Shown here: one piece after another, positions 34,318 to 41,811 of the stretch
How positions within the stretch are numbered: position 1 is the first letter of the stretch
Layout of the letters: every line of letters starts with the position of its first letter
Made by a program: the position numbers and the translations under genes
DNA from: Solibacillus merdavium
GTDB taxonomy: Bacteria; Bacillota; Bacilli; Bacillales_A; Planococcaceae
Assembly (NCBI RefSeq): GCF_014836935.1
Contig: NZ_JACSPW010000010.1
Location: forward strand, 1-64,000
Direction: 5' to 3'
DNA: 64,000 bases
The notes under the pieces: model-generated
Told to the model about the DNA's origin: nothing
Databases searched by the model: none
What the model saw: the letters and a program-made list of their open reading frames with translations, nothing else

Positions 34318-35364
34318 ATGAACGAACAACAATTTTTAATTTTACTTGATCACCATTTAGAAAAATTACAGCAGCAAGAGCGTGAGGATATTCGCCGAGA
34401 CTTTGAGGAATACTTCGAAAATGGCCGTGCCGAGGGGAAAACGACAGAGGAAATCATTCAATCGTTCGGAAATATAAAGGAGTTGGCCGAAGAACTTCTT
34501 GCCTCATATGATGAAGAGGATTTCACAGAGAATATGGCCATTATGAAAAATGATGAAACGTTTCCATATCGCAATGTAGAGATAGAAGCTGACGGAGTTA
34601 ACATATTAATTATTCCAACAGATGCTAGTGAGGCAATGATTGAAGCAAAGGATAAGGACAACTTAACAGAAGCAACGATGGAAATTAAAAATGACACACT
34701 TTTTATTTCCGTAAAGCGTCAAGAACAAGTTCGCCGTTTTTGGTTTATAACAATAATAGGGTCAATCAATCCAATAGATACGGTTATTCATTTGCCGAAA
34801 AAACAATATGAGAATCTCACAATCAATAATGACAATGGGCGTATTAAGGTGTCCGAAACAGTCGCACAGCAATTTTATTTAAGATCAGATAACGGTCGTA
34901 TTTTAACAGATCATATTCAAGGGAAGATGCTTGATGCTCACTCTGCTAATGGGCGTGTTGTACTTACAGAAACTAATATTAAAAATGTAAAAGCAAGTTC
35001 TAATAATGGTCGAATTATTGCAGAGAATGTAGTGGGTCAGGAACTTCAATTAGAGTCTGATAACGGACGTGTAGAACTGAAAGATGTTGTAGGTGAAATT
35101 AAAGCACAGTCACGAAATGGACGGATTGTAGCCCAATTAAAAACTGTTCAATCCCCATTAAATTTTGCATCCGATAATGGGCAAATTTTATTGAGCACAG
35201 AAGGAAAGTTAGAAAATGTTGAAATTGAAAGTTCGACTGCCTGGGGTTCTGTCTCCATTTATAATGAAAAAACGTCGCATTATACACATGGAACGAAAGA
35301 ACATCGAATTCAATTGAAAACTAGTAATGGGAAAATTACAGTAGAGGATCGGTTAGTCCTGTAA
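34318..35364 (+). CDS. HAAS + DUF4097 beta-strand repeat protein
   Basis: 348 aa. The N-terminal ~70 residues form a HAAS/DUF1700 helical domain (LEKLQQQEREDIRRDFEEYF, then NIKELAEELL). The rest is a DUF4097 right-handed beta structure with a repeating D/N-NGR turn (DNGRIKV, DNGRILT, ANGRVVL, NNGRIIA, DNGRVEL, RNGRIVA, DNGQILL), about 15-20 residues per rung. No signal peptide or membrane segment is visible, so unlike LiaG-type proteins it appears cytoplasmic. Immediately follows padR. Confidence 0.88.
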   Translation: MNEQQFLILLDHHLEKLQQQEREDIRRDFEEYFENGRAEGKTTEEIIQSFGNIKELAEELLASYDEEDFTENMAIMKNDETFPYRNVEIEADGVNILIIPTDASEAMIEAKDKDNLTEATMEIKNDTLFISVKRQEQVRRFWFITIIGSINPIDTVIHLPKKQYENLTINNDNGRIKVSETVAQQFYLRSDNGRILTDHIQGKMLDAHSANGRVVLTETNIKNVKASSNNGRIIAENVVGQELQLESDNGRVELKDVVGEIKAQSRNGRIVAQLKTVQSPLNFASDNGQILLSTEGKLENVEIESSTAWGSVSIYNEKTSHYTHGTKEHRIQLKTSNGKITVEDRLVL

Positions 35365-35443
35365 TCATTGTAAAAATTAGAATTTCATCGTCATAATCCG
35401 TATAATAAAACTACTAATGATAGTTGAAATGGAGTCGTTAACG

Positions 35444-35800
35444 ATGAAAACATATAGCTTTAAATTATTTGGTGGCTATAAGGTGATGCTTGACCAAAAG
35501 GATATAATAATTGACTATGCGGGGGAGAAGTTCCTTTTTATAAAAAAAGCAAAACCTCGCAAAAAGGCCATTCCTTATCAGGAGATTTTACGAGTAGATT
35601 ATAAGGAATCCGGTATGACATTCGGTTATGTACGTCTTATTACCGAGCACAACGCCCCCTATGTTAGCAGTTCTTATGTTGCTCAGCATGATGAAAATGC
35701 CTGGATGGTAGAAAAAGATGAAATCGGTAAATTAAACGAAGTGTTGGATTTACTGAAAAAACAATGTAAAAATATAGAGTTCGTTCATATGAAAGCTTAG
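35444..35800 (+). CDS. small PH-like (DUF4429-type) protein
   Basis: 118 aa, soluble. The start at 35444 follows TGGAGT. Sequence MKTYSFKLFGGYKVMLDQ...IPYQEILRVDYKESGMTFGYVRL has the strand-turn pattern of bacterial PH-like domains. A C-terminal helix (EIGKLNEVLDLLKKQ) closes the fold. Function unknown. Upstream in-frame ATGs at 35417 and 35432 lack an RBS. Confidence 0.65.
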   Translation: MKTYSFKLFGGYKVMLDQKDIIIDYAGEKFLFIKKAKPRKKAIPYQEILRVDYKESGMTFGYVRLITEHNAPYVSSSYVAQHDENAWMVEKDEIGKLNEVLDLLKKQCKNIEFVHMKA

Positions 35801-35825
35801 CTAATATGCTAGGCTTCTTTTTTTG
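35793..35825 (+). terminator. terminator of 35444 gene
   Basis: AAGCTTAGC...GCTAGGCTT stem overlapping the stop codon and followed by a T-run. Confidence 0.65.
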
Positions 35826-35835
35826 TGCTATAAAA

Positions 35836-35868
35836 AAGTACCCAAAAATTTTGGGCACTTCCTTATAT
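35836..35868 (-). terminator. terminator of ABC exporter operon
   Basis: AAGTACCCAAAA/TTTTGGGCACTT; on the minus strand it is followed by TTTTTTA. Confidence 0.75.
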
Positions 35869-35871
35869 ATA

Positions 35872-37584
35872 TTAAATTGTTTGCATTTTTGACCACAGCT
35901 GCTTGTAATAGGAGTGGGAGTTAATAAGTTCTTCATGTTTGCCTGCGCCTGAAAGCTGGCCTTCTTCAAATAGTAGTATTTGATCGGCATTCGTAATCGT
36001 TGAAAGACGATGGGCAATAATAATCGTCGTCCGGTTTTTCATCAATGCCTGCAAAGCAAGCTGAACTTCTCGTTCTGATTCATTGTCTAAATTAGATGTT
36101 GCCTCATCTAATAATAATATTTGGGGGTTACGTAAAATTGCTCGTGCTATCGCAATTCGTTGTTTTTGACCGCCGGATAATTTAATGCCGCCTTCACCAA
36201 CCTCGGTATCCAGGCCCCGATCCAATGTCATAACAAAATCATATGCATATGCAGCTCGTAATGCTTCCACAATCTGCTCCTCTGTTGCATCATGTTGACC
36301 GTATAATACATTTTCACGTATTGATCCGTTCATAAGCGGTGCATCTTGGGTTACATAGCCGAACAGCTTCCGCCATTCATATAAGTTGTATTGTTCTATG
36401 TTCGTCTGTCCATATAAAATTTCACCATCTGTCACTTCATAAAAACGTTCAATTAAGGAAAACATCGTCGTTTTCCCTCCGCCACTAGTACTTACAAATG
36501 CTGTCGTTTTGCCAGCAGGAATCGTAAAGTTCATTCCTTTTAAAATAGGCTGCTCGGCATACTGAAACTTTACATTTTGAAAGACAATTGCCTGGGCAGT
36601 AGTTGGGATAACAGAGCCAGGGATCTTTTCTGTCGCCTGTGAAATGATGGATTGGATACGCTCTGTGGCACCGAGTGCTTTTTGTAATGCAGTAAAAAAT
36701 GTAGCCATTTGTGTAAATGGAATAATAATTTGTACTAAATAAATCATAATTGCTACAAGTGCTCCTGAAGAAATTGCACCGGTAGAAACTTGAGTACCAC
36801 CGTAACCGAACAAGAGAATTAGAACAACCATCATAATAAGTGTCATAATTGGGGACAAAATAGCTAAAATTTTAGCTTCCTTTAGACCGAATCGATAAAG
36901 CTGCTCAATACGGTCTTCTCCGCGCTCCTTTTCCAAACGCTCAGTTTGAGACGATTTCACGAGTCGAATATTCGATAATACCCGGCCTAGATGTCCGCTG
37001 AAAGAAGCAAGTTCATCTTGATTGGCTTTTGCTATTTTATGCATTCTTTGTCCAAGCGGTATTGTGACAAATATGGCAAGTGGCACAGCAATTAACATAA
37101 GCAATGTCATCTTCCAGTCAATCCACAATAAAATTGCTATCGCTCCAATAATGGAGAAAATACCTGAAACGAAGCTGACAAGATGACTCGTCACTAATTC
37201 TTTAACAACGCTTGTATCTTGTGTAATACGGCTCATCGTTTCACCCGATTCATGGGCATCAAAATAAGGTGTTTTTAAATGTAAAATATGCTGCCAAAGT
37301 GTATTGCGTAAATTTGCAACAATACGCTCTCCGAGCATGCGCATTAAGAAATAGGTAAGACCACTTAGTATTGCTTGAATAACTAAAATGATAGCTACAG
37401 CGGTTACCGCTGTCCATGCAAATCCAGTACTCGAAAAATCATTGATCATATTCATTGTAAAGAGAGGCACGGCTAAAGATGCGAGTGTTTCAATAATGCT
37501 TAACGCAAAAACAACAATAACTAGTCTTTTTGGGAATTTGCTTTTTTTTACGAGTGCCCATAATTGCTTAAGTTGAACGTTCAT
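35872..37584 (-). CDS. ABC exporter, fused permease/ATPase (BmrA-like)
   Basis: 570 aa half-transporter expected to act as homodimer: six transmembrane helices (about 20-310) and a nucleotide-binding domain (about 340-570). Signature LSGGQKQRIAIARAIL and Walker B ILLLDEATSNLD are normal. The Walker A reads VSTSGGGKTT, with Ser where the first Ala/Gly of the P-loop motif should be. Overlaps the upstream MerR gene by 4 bp (ATGA), so expression depends on that regulator. Likely a multidrug or lipid exporter. RBS AGGAGGT. Confidence 0.9.
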   Translation of the reverse strand: MNVQLKQLWALVKKSKFPKRLVIVVFALSIIETLASLAVPLFTMNMINDFSSTGFAWTAVTAVAIILVIQAILSGLTYFLMRMLGERIVANLRNTLWQHILHLKTPYFDAHESGETMSRITQDTSVVKELVTSHLVSFVSGIFSIIGAIAILLWIDWKMTLLMLIAVPLAIFVTIPLGQRMHKIAKANQDELASFSGHLGRVLSNIRLVKSSQTERLEKERGEDRIEQLYRFGLKEAKILAILSPIMTLIMMVVLILLFGYGGTQVSTGAISSGALVAIMIYLVQIIIPFTQMATFFTALQKALGATERIQSIISQATEKIPGSVIPTTAQAIVFQNVKFQYAEQPILKGMNFTIPAGKTTAFVSTSGGGKTTMFSLIERFYEVTDGEILYGQTNIEQYNLYEWRKLFGYVTQDAPLMNGSIRENVLYGQHDATEEQIVEALRAAYAYDFVMTLDRGLDTEVGEGGIKLSGGQKQRIAIARAILRNPQILLLDEATSNLDNESEREVQLALQALMKNRTTIIIAHRLSTITNADQILLFEEGQLSGAGKHEELINSHSYYKQLWSKMQTI

Positions 37585-38315
37585 GTAATAACCTCCTCAT
37601 GTATTTTCAATCGCTCAACTTGTTCCATTAGCCATTTTTCCTCTTCGGTAGTAAAAGGAATAGCAAATAACCAATTATCAACTTCAATAGTCGCATACTT
37701 CTCAAATTCCTGAACTAAACTTTTCGCTAAATCCTGTGGAATAATATTAAATAAACGTTCAAGTATCTCTTTTAAGACAGTATCTGAAGGTGGACACATA
37801 AAAGCTTGCTTTAGTTCATGTACACTTTCAATATAGCGCCGATTAATTTCGATAAAGTTCATATCAAAATAGCTATACATGCGGTCGATTAGCTGCTCAG
37901 GAAGGTATTGCTTTAAATAGTCCCTTTGAGCATCCTCTGTTAGTAAACTATGGATGACGAGCAATAATGTTGTAGGATCAACCGCAGTATGATCTTGGTG
38001 TATGTGAATGGCGGTATCGATTGTTGAAATCATTTGTTCAAGTTGTTTTTTCTTTTTGAGTAACTGGTATTTTTGCTGTTCCAAAGATTCGAGTATGGAA
38101 TCGTTCTTTTTCAGAAGTTCCTTAATATCCTCCAGAGAATATTCAAGATATTTAAATGTTAAAATCTTTTGGACTGTAATTATATTGTCATCATTATAAT
38201 AGCGTTGCCCACCAGCAGAAATATAGGCTGGGTACAATAAACCTTTTTCTCCGTAATACCGCAATGTACGAATTGTAATGCCTGTTTTTTTAGAAAACTC
38301 CCCAATTGAATACAT
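37581..38315 (-). CDS. MerR-family regulator of the ABC exporter
   Basis: 244 aa. Winged-helix N-terminus (YSIGEFSKKTGITIRTLRYY, about 2-21), coiled-coil linker with many Lys/Gln (about 70-105), and a C-terminal effector domain of ~135 residues resembling the TipA-S type (helical, aromatic-rich). First gene of a two-gene operon with the exporter, under a 19-bp-spacer promoter, so it should activate export on drug binding. The effector is unknown. Confidence 0.9.
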   Translation of the reverse strand: MYSIGEFSKKTGITIRTLRYYGEKGLLYPAYISAGGQRYYNDDNIITVQKILTFKYLEYSLEDIKELLKKNDSILESLEQQKYQLLKKKKQLEQMISTIDTAIHIHQDHTAVDPTTLLLVIHSLLTEDAQRDYLKQYLPEQLIDRMYSYFDMNFIEINRRYIESVHELKQAFMCPPSDTVLKEILERLFNIIPQDLAKSLVQEFEKYATIEVDNWLFAIPFTTEEEKWLMEQVERLKIHEEVIT

Positions 38316-38336
38316 TCATTTCACTCCCTTATATGT

Positions 38337-38367
38337 AGTATAAAAGCTAACGTAACGTTACATGCAA
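38337..38367 (-). promoter_or_regulatory. MerR-type promoter with 19-bp spacer and dyad
   Basis: On the minus strand TTGCAT (38367-38362), spacer of exactly 19 bp, TATACT (38342-38337). A perfect dyad TAACGT-t-ACGTTA (38348-38360) lies within the spacer. This is the canonical layout for activation by DNA distortion by MerR proteins. Confidence 0.85.
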
Positions 38368-38436
38368 TAAAAACAATTAAAATATTTTTCATGTATTAAA
38401 AAAAATATGACGTATTTGTCGAAAGCTGTTGCAATA

Positions 38437-38452
38437 TGTTTCACGTGAAAAC
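38437..38452. promoter_or_regulatory. candidate parS site (ParB/Spo0J binding)
   Basis: TGTTTCACGTGAAAAC matches the parS consensus TGTTNCACGTGAAACA at 14 of 16 positions, including the whole TTTCACGTGAAA palindrome. It is intergenic, upstream of the SLH-NlpC/P60 gene. Confidence 0.75.
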
Positions 38453-38652
38453 TTTTGACCTAAATTTAACTGTATAGATTAAAGGGGTATAATAAAAATT
38501 TGTAAGAATCAAAAAATATTAACAATTAACATAGAAAAAAATTACAATAAATACTATTATATTTAATAAGAAAGAGTTTGATTGTTAAGTGGAATTTCGA
38601 TTTTTATATACAAAGCGTTTACAACAACGATGATAGCGAGGAGAGAATGTGT

Positions 38653-40209
38653 ATGATTCGAAGAATTTTGTTTCAAATTGTAATAATATGTATATTTATG
38701 GCTACGGCAACCGGGGTAGGGTATGCTAATACATTTCCCGATGTTCCGAGTGACACAAAATTAAGCGAAGAGCTTAATGTTTTAAGTGATTTTGGAGGAA
38801 TCGCAATAATACCGAATGAACCTTTTCGGGTAAATGATGCAATAACAAGATATGAAGCTGCAGAAATGATCGTTCGAACAATGCAAATTGATTATGAAGC
38901 TTCACCAATTCCTACATACGAGGATATTTCAGAAGATGACCCACGCATGCCCATTATCGCAGCGATTACAGAGCTACGTATTATGACAGGGTTTGAAGGC
39001 AAGTTTAACCCTGATGCAAAGTTGACACGTGCCCAGGCAGTAAAAATTCTGGCACAGGCATTTGGGTTATCAGGGCAAGCACCGATAACTTATAAGGATA
39101 TTCCTAAAAATCATAGTGGATCAAATGCTATCCAAGCTTTTGTAGCAAATCAAATTCTATTTCCTGCAAAAAACGAAAAGTTCAATCCAAATGCAGTGAT
39201 GACACGCGGGAACTTTGCTTCTTATACTGCAAGAATTATCGAGCCTACATTGCGACCTTCAGAACCAGAACAACCAGTTTTTGAAAGCTGTGCAAAAGAT
39301 ACCAATAAAAAAAGATATGTAGTCGATGTTGCAGTCACAAACTTCTGGAATAAACCAAATCAAGCGCGTGCTGTTGATTATCCTTCGACGAAAGATCCAG
39401 TAGAAATGCAAAAGTGGGTTTCATCGTTAAGTTTGTCACAAAAAAAGTGGCTGGTAGGACGTACAGATACACAAGCATTATACGGGGATGAGGTTGCGTT
39501 GCTTGAAACAAAAGGAAAGTGGCAACGTGTGGCGGCAAAAGATCAATATGTACCGTATTTAAAGGAAGGCTATCCGGGCTGGGTACCCAAAACTCATATT
39601 GTAGCAACGAATAAAAATTATGATGACTGTGCCATTGCCATTATTACATCACAAAAAGCACACTTATTAGAGGAAGACGCAAAAACAAAATTCCTTCAGA
39701 TTAGTTATGCAACGATACTACCTATAATCGAGGAAGACGCAAAGTACTATTACGTTGAGACACCAAGTAATGGCGTTAAACTATTAAAGAAGGGGGACGC
39801 AAAATCGTATACAGCATACAGCAAAGTCCCTAAACCAACTGCACAAACGATTATTAAAGAAGCGAAGCGTTATTTAGATCTTCCTTATTTATGGGCAGGA
39901 ACATCTTCATGGGGCTATGATTGCTCAGGAATTTTATATGCGGTATTTAGATCGCACGGCATTATGATTCCCCGCGATTCATTTTACCAAGCGACAGGTG
40001 GGAAAGCCGTTGCAAAGAAAGACTTAAAGCCTGGAGACCTTGTATTTTTTGCTTATAATGGCGGCAAAGGAAAAGTATATCATGTCGGTCTGTATGTGGG
40101 AGAAGGCAAAATGCTGCATGCACCACATTATGCGTCAAAAGTGAAAATTGAATCGATGAATAATGGTGCCTATAAAAAGAATTATTCTGGAGCAAGACGT
40201 TATTTATAG
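38653..40209 (+). CDS. SLH-SH3-NlpC/P60 cell-wall hydrolase
   Basis: 518 aa. Signal peptide (about 1-25), three SLH-type repeats (about 26-200, e.g. INDAITRYEAAEMIVRTM-like and LTRAQAVKILAQAFG), SH3-like wall-binding segments (about 215-400), and a C-terminal NlpC/P60 endopeptidase. The catalytic triad is visible as C424 (YDCSG), H477 (YHVGLY) and H489 (LHAP). It should cleave D-Glu-mDAP/Lys stem-peptide bonds while tethered to the secondary wall polymer. The ATG at 38653 follows AGGAGAGA; the frame opens earlier but without an RBS. Monocistronic. Confidence 0.9.
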   Translation: MIRRILFQIVIICIFMATATGVGYANTFPDVPSDTKLSEELNVLSDFGGIAIIPNEPFRVNDAITRYEAAEMIVRTMQIDYEASPIPTYEDISEDDPRMPIIAAITELRIMTGFEGKFNPDAKLTRAQAVKILAQAFGLSGQAPITYKDIPKNHSGSNAIQAFVANQILFPAKNEKFNPNAVMTRGNFASYTARIIEPTLRPSEPEQPVFESCAKDTNKKRYVVDVAVTNFWNKPNQARAVDYPSTKDPVEMQKWVSSLSLSQKKWLVGRTDTQALYGDEVALLETKGKWQRVAAKDQYVPYLKEGYPGWVPKTHIVATNKNYDDCAIAIITSQKAHLLEEDAKTKFLQISYATILPIIEEDAKYYYVETPSNGVKLLKKGDAKSYTAYSKVPKPTAQTIIKEAKRYLDLPYLWAGTSSWGYDCSGILYAVFRSHGIMIPRDSFYQATGGKAVAKKDLKPGDLVFFAYNGGKGKVYHVGLYVGEGKMLHAPHYASKVKIESMNNGAYKKNYSGARRYL

Positions 40210-40215
40210 AAAATA

Positions 40216-40256
40216 GGGTGTGTTAAAAGTGAAAAGCTTTTAACACACTTTCTTGT
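40216..40256 (+). terminator. terminator of NlpC/P60 gene
   Basis: GTGTGTTAAAAG...CTTTTAACACAC 12-bp perfect stem, T-rich tail. Confidence 0.88.
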
Positions 40257-40327
40257 CTTTTTATATGTATTATTAATTGTCATATGGGTATATGTATTAA
40301 AATAGAGGAAAAGAAGGAGGCGTATTT

Positions 40328-40732
40328 ATGAATAGTTGGCTTTTAGCTTCAATTATAATATTAGGAATAGCAGTTGTTCTATTAGTAGGATGTATAGTAG
40401 CTGTACTAGGACCAATAAAAAAAGTCGTCACTTTATTATTGGCACGTGTTGAAGGCATTCAAAAACAGTTAAGCTATATACAAACAGAAACGGTAAAGTT
40501 AACGGAAACGATGGATCGTATAAAAACAGATATTGAATTTAAAAAGGACTCTGTTCAGTCGGTCATTCAATCGGTAAAAAACACCGGTATTGTATTAAAC
40601 CAGGTAAGTGATGTCTCCTATGACAAGACTTCGGCTGTTTTGAAAAAGGCAAATAATGATTCACAGCGACAAGCAGAAGTGAAAGAGTGGACAAATATAG
40701 TAATGAGTTATGTAAATCGCAAAGCACAATAA
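40328..40732 (+). CDS. DUF948 membrane-anchored protein
   Basis: 134 aa. One N-terminal membrane helix (about 5-28), then an amphipathic, probably coiled-coil segment rich in Ile/Thr/Lys (KQLSYIQTETVKLTETMDRI), and a basic tail. Matches the YtxG/DUF948 type of Bacillales, small membrane proteins of unknown role linked to general stress. RBS GAAGGAGGC. Monocistronic. Confidence 0.8.
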   Translation: MNSWLLASIIILGIAVVLLVGCIVAVLGPIKKVVTLLLARVEGIQKQLSYIQTETVKLTETMDRIKTDIEFKKDSVQSVIQSVKNTGIVLNQVSDVSYDKTSAVLKKANNDSQRQAEVKEWTNIVMSYVNRKAQ

Positions 40733-40746
40733 AGAAAAGACGTAAG

Positions 40747-40792
40747 ACTGTGTTAAAAGTCAGGTTGACTTTTAACACAGCTTTTTTTGCTT
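40747..40792 (+). terminator. terminator of DUF948 gene
   Basis: CTGTGTTAAAAGTC...GACTTTTAACACAG 14-bp perfect stem plus TTTTTTT. Its core is almost the same as the terminator at 40216. Confidence 0.9.
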
Positions 40793-40825
40793 GAAAAAGT
40801 ATAAGAGAAATGAAGAGCAATAATT

Positions 40826-40840
40826 ATGAAAGCGTTTTTA
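40826..40840 (+). promoter_or_regulatory. cre-like site
   Basis: ATGAAAGCGTTTTTA fits WTGNAANCGNWNNCA except for one base (T for C). About 260 bp before the microprotein genes. Confidence 0.4.
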
Positions 40841-40923
40841 TTCTGTACTACAACAGATGATGCTAATTAATGATCTATTCTTCTAAATAAAATTTAAAAC
40901 TAAAAAAACTGAGGTGTCACAAA

Positions 40924-40955
40924 GTGTTCAAAGAAAGCGTTTCAATTTTGAACAC
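40924..40955. promoter_or_regulatory. 9-bp-arm inverted repeat upstream of microprotein operon
   Basis: GTGTTCAAA, 14 nt, TTTGAACAC. The loop has no T-tract after it, so it looks like an operator rather than a terminator. GTTGT-tat-ACAAC lies further downstream near 41022. Confidence 0.55.
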
Positions 40956-41100
40956 ATTGTGAAAAGGGGTATTTCTCACTTTTAATTTTATAAAATGGGA
41001 GTACAATATGAATTAAGTAAGTTGTTATACAACAAGTCGCAAAAGTCATTGGGGAAAAGGCTTTTTAAAATAACAGGTTTTAAAAAAGGAGAAATGAAAC

Positions 41101-41223
41101 ATGTGGGTAGTAACAGTGTTTAACCATATAAATGATATTCGTATGTTCGAATATACGACAAAAAACGAAGCAGCAACACAATTAGCAAAATATACAAATG
41201 CAGTTTTATCATACACAAAATAA
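41101..41223 (+). CDS. 40-aa microprotein, copy 1
   Basis: 40 residues, too short for usual gene calls. It begins MWVVTVFN, continues NDIRMFEYTTKNEAATQLAK and ends AVLSYTK. It has an excellent RBS (AAAAAAGGAGAA) 7 nt upstream. The predicted layout is a short beta-hairpin (WVVTVF..IRMFEY) and a helix (TKNEAATQLAKY). Copy 2 follows 23 bp downstream and is 29/40 identical, with many silent third-base differences, showing selection on the protein. Function unknown; no membrane segment or signal peptide. Confidence 0.85.
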   Translation: MWVVTVFNHINDIRMFEYTTKNEAATQLAKYTNAVLSYTK

Positions 41224-41246
41224 AAAAACAAAAGGAGCTGAAAAAT

Positions 41247-41369
41247 ATGTGGGTAGTAACTATTTTTAACAATCCAAATGATATCAGAATGTTTGAATAC
41301 ACAACAAAAAAAGAAGCATCGGCAATTTTAGCTCAATACAAAAATGCGGTATTATCTTTTACAAATTAA
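41247..41369 (+). CDS. 40-aa microprotein, copy 2
   Basis: 40 residues, paralogue of the preceding gene. MWVVTIFN and NDIRMFEYTTK are the same apart from V/I at position 6. The helix reads KEASAILAQYKNAVL and the end is SFTN. RBS AAAGGAGCTG, about 7 nt before the ATG. Codons for identical residues often differ from copy 1 (Arg CGT/AGA, Thr ACG/ACA, Phe TTC/TTT). Followed by a strong terminator, so the two genes form one small operon. Confidence 0.85.
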   Translation: MWVVTIFNNPNDIRMFEYTTKKEASAILAQYKNAVLSFTN

Positions 41370-41379
41370 TATTAGAAAA

Positions 41380-41422
41380 GTCTATGCTGTAAGTGAAAAA
41401 GCTTACCGCATAGATTTTTTTT
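41380..41422 (+). terminator. terminator of microprotein operon
   Basis: TCTATGC-t-GTAAG...CTTAC-c-GCATAGA stem and eight T. Confidence 0.9.
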
Positions 41423-41551
41423 TAGGGAAAAACAGTAAAGGGTGTTGCCCCACCTTTCTCATTTATTAGAATCAAATGATATGTTAAACGAGAATGGTCT
41501 GAATTAGAATGAGTTGTTGCTCTAAGGGAGGTATAACTCTTATTTATTATA

Positions 41552-41566
41552 AAATAATTATTATAA
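41552..41566. promoter_or_regulatory. distal PerR-box-like sequence
   Basis: AAATAATTATTATAA matches 13 of 15 positions of TTATAATNATTATAA, with a perfect right half. It is about 250 bp before ahpC, in AT-rich DNA, so it may be chance. Confidence 0.3.
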
Positions 41567-41715
41567 AATAATTCCTTGATACAAAGATAATGTATAAGTA
41601 ACGAAATTTTATAATTGAAGTACTTTTTAATGTTAATATAAATTATTGGATATTACTGTTGTTCATGGGTTTGCCCATTCTAAAAGTAAAATCCCACAAT
41701 TTATGTAGCTACTAG

Positions 41716-41768
41716 TTGACGAAATATTATTAATGTAAGATAATTTTAGATGGTAATAATAATTATTT
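41716..41768 (+). promoter_or_regulatory. ahpC promoter with PerR-box-like dyad
   Basis: TTGACG, 17-nt spacer, GATAAT (41739-41744). Just after it TAATAATAATTATTT (41754-41768) matches 12 of 15 PerR-box positions, followed by a second TAATAATTATT block. Repression by PerR at the start site is the known mode for Bacillus ahpCF. Confidence 0.6.
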
Positions 41769-41811
41769 TGTAATAATTATTCAATGATATTTATATAGGA
41801 GGAATTTTAAC

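Noticed and set aside
38608-38630. cre-like AAAGCGTTTACA before the NlpC/P60 gene
   Set aside because: Two mismatches in conserved consensus positions; weaker than the sites at 20302 and 40826.
40930-40946. cre-like GAAAGCGTTTC within the 40924 dyad
   Set aside because: The right half is shifted by one base relative to the cre consensus; it is better explained as the loop of the dyad.
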